A DNA stretch of 64,000 nucleotides from Kitagawia praeruptora (taxonomy: Eukaryota > Streptophyta > Magnoliopsida > Apiales > Apiaceae): contig CM075353.1 of NCBI GenBank assembly GCA_037693485.1, forward strand, positions 103,312,501 to 103,376,500. Direction: 5' to 3'. Made by a program: the position numbers and the translations under genes. This document shows, piece after piece, positions 58,484 to 64,000 of the stretch (its first letter is position 1; every line of letters starts with the position of its first letter). The notes beneath the pieces are model-generated. The model worked only from the letters and a program-made list of their open reading frames with translations. It made no database searches and was not told where the DNA came from.

Positions 58484-59157
58484 TGTAACACCCCAGTCCC
58501 ACATCGAGGAGATTTGGGGCTTCTGTTCAGTTTATAAGGCAAAGTACTACTACTAAGTGCACCAACAAATCATGATCTTTTGGGGGCCTGTGGTGGGCTT
58601 GTGGATTACCCAAGTTGGCGGCATTTGGGTCAGTTTGCTTTGACTTATTTCGGATTCGTGATCGGGACTCGACCCGATTTTCGAAAAAATACTCGGGATT
58701 TGACCCGGGTTGTCACATATGGTATCAGAGACGACTCTCGAAAGCTTGATTCGTCAAGTTGCCCGAGGTGGGGACACGAAGGCTGGTGGTATTATCCCAC
58801 AATGGACAGAGATCCGGAGGTGGGGACACGAAGCCAGCCGGTATTATCCCACAATGGCTAGGGAGGAACGATCTTGGACCTATGGGATTTCCGTTCAGGC
58901 CTGACGAGGACGTCAGGAGTTTAAGTGGGGGAGTTTGTAACACCCCAGTCCCACATCGAGGAGATTTGGGACTTCTGTTCAGTTTATAAGGTAAAGTACT
59001 ACTACTAAGTGCACCAACAAATCATGATCTTTTGGGAGCCTGTGGTGGGCTTGTGGATTACCCAAGTTGGCGGCATTTGGGCCAGTTTACTTTGGCTTAT
59101 TTCGGATTCGGAATCGATTTTCGAAAAAAGACTCGGGATTTGACCCGGGTTGTCACA
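58484..59157 (+). mobile_element. TRIM element (674 bp) in gag of element F
   Basis: A miniature LTR retrotransposon with LTRs 58484-58717 (234 bp) and 58936-59157 (222 bp), both TGTAACACCCC...TTGTCACA, flanked by CTGAG (58479-58483 and 59158-59162). The right LTR lacks 12 bp near 59111, and about seven other bases differ. PBS TGGTATCAGAG is at 58720-58730 and a PPT (AAGTGGGGGAGTT) at 58923-58935. The interior of 218 bp is non-coding. It must be mobilised by proteins of another element. I did not recognise a 5S rRNA segment, so it is not an obvious Cassandra. Confidence 0.95.
58765..58857 (+). repeat. Direct repeat inside the TRIM
   Basis: A 41-bp unit starting GAGGTGGGGACACGAAG and ending ATTATCCCACAATGG occurs at 58765-58805 and 58817-58857 with three or four differences, occupying most of the TRIM interior just after the PBS. 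Confidence 0.88.
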
Positions 59158-60181
59158 CTGAGTTTAAGAATCTTATGACTAATTTTAGAATTCTTACTTG
59201 TGAAAGAGATGAACTTAAGGTTAAGAATGATAAATTAGTTGATAGAAATAATTTTCCTGAATCTGAATTATTTCAAATGGAAGAATACAAGTTAAGTTCT
59301 GATAAAGCTAAGCATGATTATAGTGTTATTCTTGAGGCTTATGACTATGTCAGAAAAGAACTAGAAGAAGAGAGAAATGTGATTAAGACCATTAACAATT
59401 CCAGTAAGAAGACTATAGAAATCTTTGAAAGTGGAATTCGTGGTAAGGTTAATGGTTTAGGTTTTGATAAGGCTAGACAAGAAGAAAAAGTAGCTATTGT
59501 CAATGATGATAGTAAGGTAGAAGCTAACACATCTAAATCTGAAGGTAAGAAAATTGTTTCTGAACCTAATCATGTTAAATTTGTTGATTCAAAAGGTACC
59601 CCTATTGTACACAAAAGGATTAACAATAGTAATTCAAATGAAAAAGTGTTAGAGAAACCTAAGAATGTAAACATAGGGTTTCTGTCTAAGTCTCAGTTGA
59701 AACAGAGATTAGATGGTCTTTCAGAGTCTAGCAAGATCAAAAGAAATAGGAATGGAAAAGAAGGTATTAATAAAGAGAATAATTACAAGAATGTACCTGA
59801 TGCACCTAGGAAAAAATGCTATAAGTGTGGAAATCATAATCATTTGGCCCTAGACTGCAATCAAAAACCTTCTTGGAAAACTGAGTCCAGATTCCCCAAG
59901 ACTCAGAAAATTCAATACCAACCACAAAAAGCTTGTTGTCATTGTGGTAGTTTACTTCATTCCATTTACATGTGTAGAGAATATCATGAACTGTATTATG
60001 ACTATTATTCTTTGAAATCTGAAACTCCTAGTCACAAATAGTTTGTGAAATCAGAATCTAAGGTTGACTCTGCAACAGGTAAAATAAAAGCAAAATCTTC
60101 AAAGCCTGTCGTTTCTAAATCTAGTAAGAAAGGATCCAATCAAAGTTGGGTCCTAAAAAATTCTAACTAGTTACTTTTTGT

Positions 60182-61584
60182 TTGCAGGGCACAGGAAAGA
60201 AGCATTCAATTATCTTGGACAGTGGATGCTCTGGACATATGACTGGAAAGAAGTCCCTGCTTACAAAGTTTGAGAGGAAAGCTGGCCCAGTAATATCTTT
60301 TGGAGATGGCAACAAAGGAGAAACTCTGGGATATGGCTCAATTGTTTTGGGAAATGTCATCATAGAAAATGTAGCACTGGTTGAAGGCTTGAAACATACT
60401 CTTTTAAGCATAAGTCAACTGGGTGATAAAGGTTACAAATCAATCTTTGACAGAGAAGGATGCAAAATCTTGAATATGCAGAATGGAGACATTGTTCTAA
60501 CTGGTCAAAGACATGGTAACATATATGAAGCCAGCTTAAGTGATACATCTAAAGGAATTGTTAGATGTCTCTACAGCAAAGCAACAAGTGATGAAAGCTG
60601 GAATTGGCACAAGAAGCTCTCACATCTTAATTTCAAGAAGCTTAATCAACTTGTTAAGCACAATTTGGTGAGAGGCCTACCACAGGCAAATTTTGTGCAA
60701 GATGGACTTTGTGATGCATGTCAGCTTGGAAAGCAAAGAAGAACCACTTTCAAGAGCAAGACTGAAAATTCAATTACTGAACCATTTCACATGTTACATC
60801 TTGATCTGTTTGGTCCAGTAAACATTATGTCTATCAGCAAGAAAAGATATGCTCTAGTAATAGTGGATGATTTCACAAGGTTCACATGGGTGTTCTTTCT
60901 ACACAAGAAGGATGAAGCTCCTCAGCAAATCATTGAACTTATCAAGAATATTCAGAATAACTCTGAGTACAAAGTTAAAGTACTTAGAAGTGACAATGGT
61001 ACAGAATTCAAGAATTCTACAATGGAGGGGTTTTGTGCAGACAATGGAATCACTCAACAGTTTTCTGCACCTGGTTCACCTCAGCAGAATGGTGTAGTGG
61101 AAAGAAAGAACAGGACTCTCATAGAGGCAGCAAGAACCATGCTTGCAGATGCAAAACTTCCAACCTACTTTTGGGCAGAAGCTATTAACACTGCATGTTT
61201 CACTCAAAACTGTACCTTGGTAAATAGTCATGGAAAAACTCCCTATGAGATGATCAAAGGAAAGAAACCAAGTGTGAAATACTTTCACATCTTTGGATGC
61301 AAATGCTATGTCCTAAAAGTTCATCCAGAACAACTTGGAAAATTTGAAGCCAAATCGGATGAAGCAATTTTTCTAGGATATTCAGCATCTAAGGCCTTCA
61401 AAGTTTATAATCTCAGAACTCACATTGTTATGGAATCAATTCATGTTGTATTTGATGATAAGAAATTTGGAATTCTGCAAACTGATGAAAGCCATGACAA
61501 ATTGGAATTTGAAAATCTGAAGAATTTTGAGATACTCTCCAGTGATGATGAAGGTTCTCCAGAAGGAATTTCTATTGCTTCTCA
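60182..61584 (+). pseudogene. pol N-terminal half of element F, cut by CACTA element G
   Basis: The frame opens at TTGCAGGGC (60182) without an ATG, 11 bases after the gag stop, as in A and C. Protease (ILDSGCSGHMTG), the pre-integrase zinc-binding region and the integrase (LDLFGPV, SDNGTEF, NGVVERKN, WAEAINTACF) are intact with no stop. It ends at SIAS where the CACTA begins at 61585. RT and RNase H, if present, lie beyond G outside the window. Confidence 0.92.
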
Positions 61585-62060
61585 CACTACAAAAAAAACG
61601 CAAACAGACGACACCGATCAGACAACGCTCGGAGAAAAAAGTGTCGTTTAGATTTAATAAACAACTGTTTATTTTTAGACTCGAAAAAGTGTTGTCTGAG
61701 CCAATATTGAACAACTGTTTTTAAACCGTTGTCTAAAGAATTTAATCAAACAACGCTTTTTAACTATCGTGTTGGGCAAAGTAATATCATCGTACAACAG
61801 TTTTAAAAAACAATTGTCTAAATAAACTTCAGACAACGTTACAAGAAACCGTTGTTGAAATTAGACAAGTGTTTTTTGCTCGCTGTTATGTAAAACGTCT
61901 TCAAACAATGGTATGATATTGTGTTGTCTGAATGATTTTATCAGACAACGTATTTTAAATTGTTGTGTTGTGCAAAGCAATAACTAAAGACAACGGTTTA
62001 TAAAAGTGTTGTTTGAATAGGCTTCAGACAAGTTTTCAAGAAACCGTTATCTGAACTACA
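61585..62060. repeat. Subterminal repeats of CACTA element G
   Basis: About a dozen or more copies of (C)AGACAACG or its complement CGTTGTCT(G), with variants such as AAACAACTG, spaced by 10-40 bases. They are the likely binding sites of the element's own DNA-binding protein. The motif is unlike the TGTTGC motif of element E. Confidence 0.82.
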
Positions 62061-62073
62061 GAAAATTTTGAAT

Positions 62074-62165
62074 TGAAAATGGTGGGAAATAATGAAATAA
62101 TTTGAATTGAATTTGGTGGGAAATGAAAAAATTGAATTAGATTTGGTGGGAAATAATGAAAAAAT
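62074..62165. repeat. Short repeat of GGTGGGAAAT units in CACTA element G
   Basis: Three copies of a unit close to (A)TTGGTGGGAAATAATGAAAAAATTGAA, spaced 30-45 bases, lie between the subterminal repeats and the AT-rich section. No coding potential. Confidence 0.7.
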
Positions 62166-63244
62166 TAGACAACGGTTTTGTTATAAAAAAAATATTGTGT
62201 GATATTAAGCACAACAATATTTTTAAAAATCAAACTTGTTTTCAAGCATAACTTGACTCCCAATATTTTTAAATACCTCCACATCATTTTCTAGATTTTT
62301 AGAAATTTTTCTAGAATTTTCTAGAATTTTTAAATCATTTTCTACATTTTTAAACAATTTTATACCATTTTTAAATCACTGGAAACTATTAAAAAAATAT
62401 TTATAAATTAAATAAATTTAATTAAATTAATTAAAATCATTTAATAATCAATTAATAAATTATTTAATAAATATTCACATTTATTAACTAATTAAATTAA
62501 TTAATCATTATTTGAAATTAATGAAAATAATTAAAAGTATTTAATCCTTAATTGTTTCGAATTAAAGTAAATAGGTAAATGATTTTTAAAAACAAATAAT
62601 CAAGTAAAATAAATCCAGAAATTCACTGAATTTAAAATAGAATTTTAGAAAATAACATTTCTGCATTTTTATAACTAAATTTTGGATTTAAAATTAATAA
62701 TCAAATAAAAACAATTGTGAAAAGTAAATAAATAATTTACCTTTTTAAATAAAAGGTAATTTAGTAATTAGAAGTAAATAAGTTAAAAGGTGAAAAGGTT
62801 AAAAACATTTCCGTTTCTACCTTTTTACCAAAACATGATTAAAGCAATACTATTCATCACCATCTTCAAGCTTTCATTCCAAGAACACCAAGAACACCAA
62901 GAACACGATAATCAATCTCCAATTTCTATATGTTATTGAACTCAAAATCCAACATATTATATATGAAATTGACCAGAAAAACAAGATCTACAACATGGCA
63001 TCTTCAGATTTCAAAAAAGACACTGTTTGCAATTTTTTTATTTTTAATCCTAATAATTTCGAAAATTAATCGAATTTTAGAAAAAAAATCGAAATCACAT
63101 GCACCACATCTGTTGGCAAAAACACGTAGGGTTAGTTGAGAGCTTCGATTTGACTACAGAATCGTCAAAATCCGAATTCAATAACGTCTTCGAATTAGAC
63201 CTTGATCTTCAAGAACAATATTTACCGGAATCTATACTATTACA
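62166..63244. other. AT-rich non-coding stretch of CACTA element G
   Basis: Very AT-rich (runs of TTTTTAAA, TAATTAAATT), with a threefold AAGAACACC near 62879-62905. I find no convincing gene. The ORF at 62930-63139 is short and basic with no recognisable domain. Confidence 0.55.
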
Positions 63245-64000
63245 ACGTTTTCGTTTTTGTTAAAATCTCGTACAACTCGACCTTTTCATTTTTCGATTAT
63301 TTTTTCCCAACACTTAAATGAGTGTTTATTAACATCCGTATGGTTGGATCGCCGTAGAAATCATTCAAAAAAATTATTCAGTAAATCTGGATCGTGCCTC
63401 GTTATAGGAAGCAACACTTTTACTACGTTTTTGTTAAAATCTCGTACAACCAGACATTTTTATTTTTCGATAATTTTTTCCCAACACTAAAACGAGTGTT
63501 TATTTACTTTTTGTACGGTTCGATCATCGAAAAAATCATTCAAAGAAATTATTCAGTTCATCTGGATCGTGCCTCGTTATAAGAAGCAGCACTTTTACTA
63601 CTTTTTTGTTAAAATCTCGTACAACCTGACCTTTTTATTTTTTGATTATTTTTTCCAAACATTAAAATGAGTGTTTGTTAACATCCGTACGGTTGGATCG
63701 TCGAAGTAATCATTCAAAAAAATTATTCAGTGAATTCGGATCGTGCCTCGTTAAAGGAAGCATCACTTTTACTACCTTTTTGTTAAAATCTCGTGCAACC
63801 CGACCTTTTTATTTTTCGATTATTTTTTCCCAACACTAAAATGGGTGTTTATTGACATCCGTACGGTTCGATCGTCGAAGAAATCATTCGAAAAAAGTAT
63901 TCATTGAATTCGGATCGTGCCTCGTTAAAGGAAGCATCACTTTTACTACCTTTTTGTTAAAATCTCGTGCAACCCGACCTTTTTATTTTTCGATTATTTT
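63245..64000. repeat. 174-bp tandem array in CACTA element G
   Basis: The marker AAAATCTCGT(A/G)CAAC starts at 63262, 63436, 63611, 63785 and 63959, giving periods of 174, 175, 174 and 174 bp. At least four full copies are present and the array runs past the edge. Each unit also has CCCAACACTAAAA, ATCCGTACGGTT(G/C)GATCGTCG and GGATCGTGCCTCGTTA blocks. Later copies are more alike than the first. No spacers of unique sequence, so it is not CRISPR-like. Confidence 0.92.

Larger units (their letters stand above)
57200..60170 (+). pseudogene. gag: gag of element F, interrupted by a TRIM and one stop
   Basis: ATG at 57200, stop TAG at 60168-60170. Without the TRIM and duplicated CTGAG it is 2292 bases (763 codons plus stop), the family length. 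The gag domain is in the N-terminal third. The first CCHC knuckle (CFNCSELGHFASEC) is intact, unlike in A. The TRIM enters at IRSIHAE, about codon 427. The frame resumes at FKNLMTNFRIL and continues through the coiled-coil region and knuckle 2 (CYKCGNHNHLALDC). The third knuckle reads CCHCGSLLHSIYMC. A TAG at 60039-60041 replaces a Gln codon about 43 codons before the end. Confidence 0.92.
56415..61584 (+). mobile_element. Copia element F (same family as A and C), 5' half
   Basis: A plus-strand element inserted in the env-like ORF of D. It has a 5' LTR, PBS, gag (with a TRIM inside) and pol up to the integrase C-terminus, where CACTA element G interrupts it. The 3' part lies beyond the window. 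The left target-duplication sequence should be TGAAG (56410-56414). Gag length excluding the TRIM and its duplicated 5 bp is exactly that of A and C. Confidence 0.94.
61585..64000. mobile_element. CACTA element G, left end, continuing past the window
   Basis: Begins CACTACAAAAAAAACGC, a typical CACTA terminus, directly after F pol. The 3-bp target duplication would be TCA (61582-61584). Subterminal motifs CAGACAACG, CGTTGTCTGA and AACAACTG recur in both orientations to about 62060. An AT-rich stretch follows, and a tandem array occupies the right end. I see no transposase coding in the visible 2.4 kb, and a 69-codon ORF at 62930-63139 has no support. The other end is not in the window. Confidence 0.82.

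Noticed and set aside
58484..58717. Cassandra TRIM with 5S rRNA promoter
   Set aside because: I could not recognise 5S internal promoter boxes in the LTR. A direct alignment to 5S rRNA would settle it.
62930..63139. Small gene in CACTA element G
   Set aside because: 69 codons in AT-rich sequence, no domain and no conserved context.
63245..64000. CRISPR-like repeat array
   Set aside because: The 174-bp units are contiguous with no unique spacers, in plant CACTA DNA.

Overview
The window is plant nuclear DNA made entirely of transposable elements; I see no host gene, tRNA or rRNA. The evidence is Ty1/copia elements with a plant-type primer-binding site (TGGTATCAGAGC), env-like third ORFs of the Sirevirus type, CACTA ends with a plant Ptta/En/Spm-type transposase gene, a LARD-like element and a TRIM. 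A eudicot, probably an asterid, fits the proteins best, but the sequence alone does not fix the species.

The layout is a nest, readable from target-site duplications (TSDs). The base is an old, decayed plus-strand copia element D, visible as 13434-15057, 37052-38496 and 50897-56414. Five insertions break it. (1) CACTA element E (its right end is 10825-13433), itself hit by minus-strand copia element C (1-10824, 3' LTR off the left edge). (2) Minus-strand copia A (15058-37051, TSD GTATA), which carries inside it minus-strand copia B (16444-27863, TSD CCAGT). (3) LARD-like element H with 5.1-kb LTRs (38497-50896, TSD ATTGT). (4) Plus-strand copia F (from 56415), which is itself hit by (5) a 674-bp TRIM (58484-59157, TSD CTGAG) and CACTA element G (61585 to the right edge).

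A, C and F are one family (gag 763 codons in each). B is a second family and D a third. All have gag with CCHC knuckles, then pol (protease, integrase, RT, RNase H). D, C, A and B also show a long env-like ORF after pol. C has the only uninterrupted pol (1110 codons), although its gag and env-like frames carry stops. A and B have each lost the RT and most of RNase H through separate deletions whose integrase-side edges both lie at a GAGGGGGAGC tract, a candidate central polypurine tract.

Features that look least ordinary: a small gene-like ORF on the opposite strand between pol and the env-like ORF in C, A and B; an array of seven TTCTCGAA heat-shock-element-like sites just before the env-like ORF of D; a splice-acceptor-like TTTGCAGGG at the start of pol in all families, where the pol frame has no ATG; the candidate central polypurine tract used as a deletion edge; and a 174-bp tandem array inside CACTA element G. 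LTR divergence counted by eye (A about 13 changes in 742 bp, B about 2 in 500, H about 18 in 5095) agrees with the nesting order.
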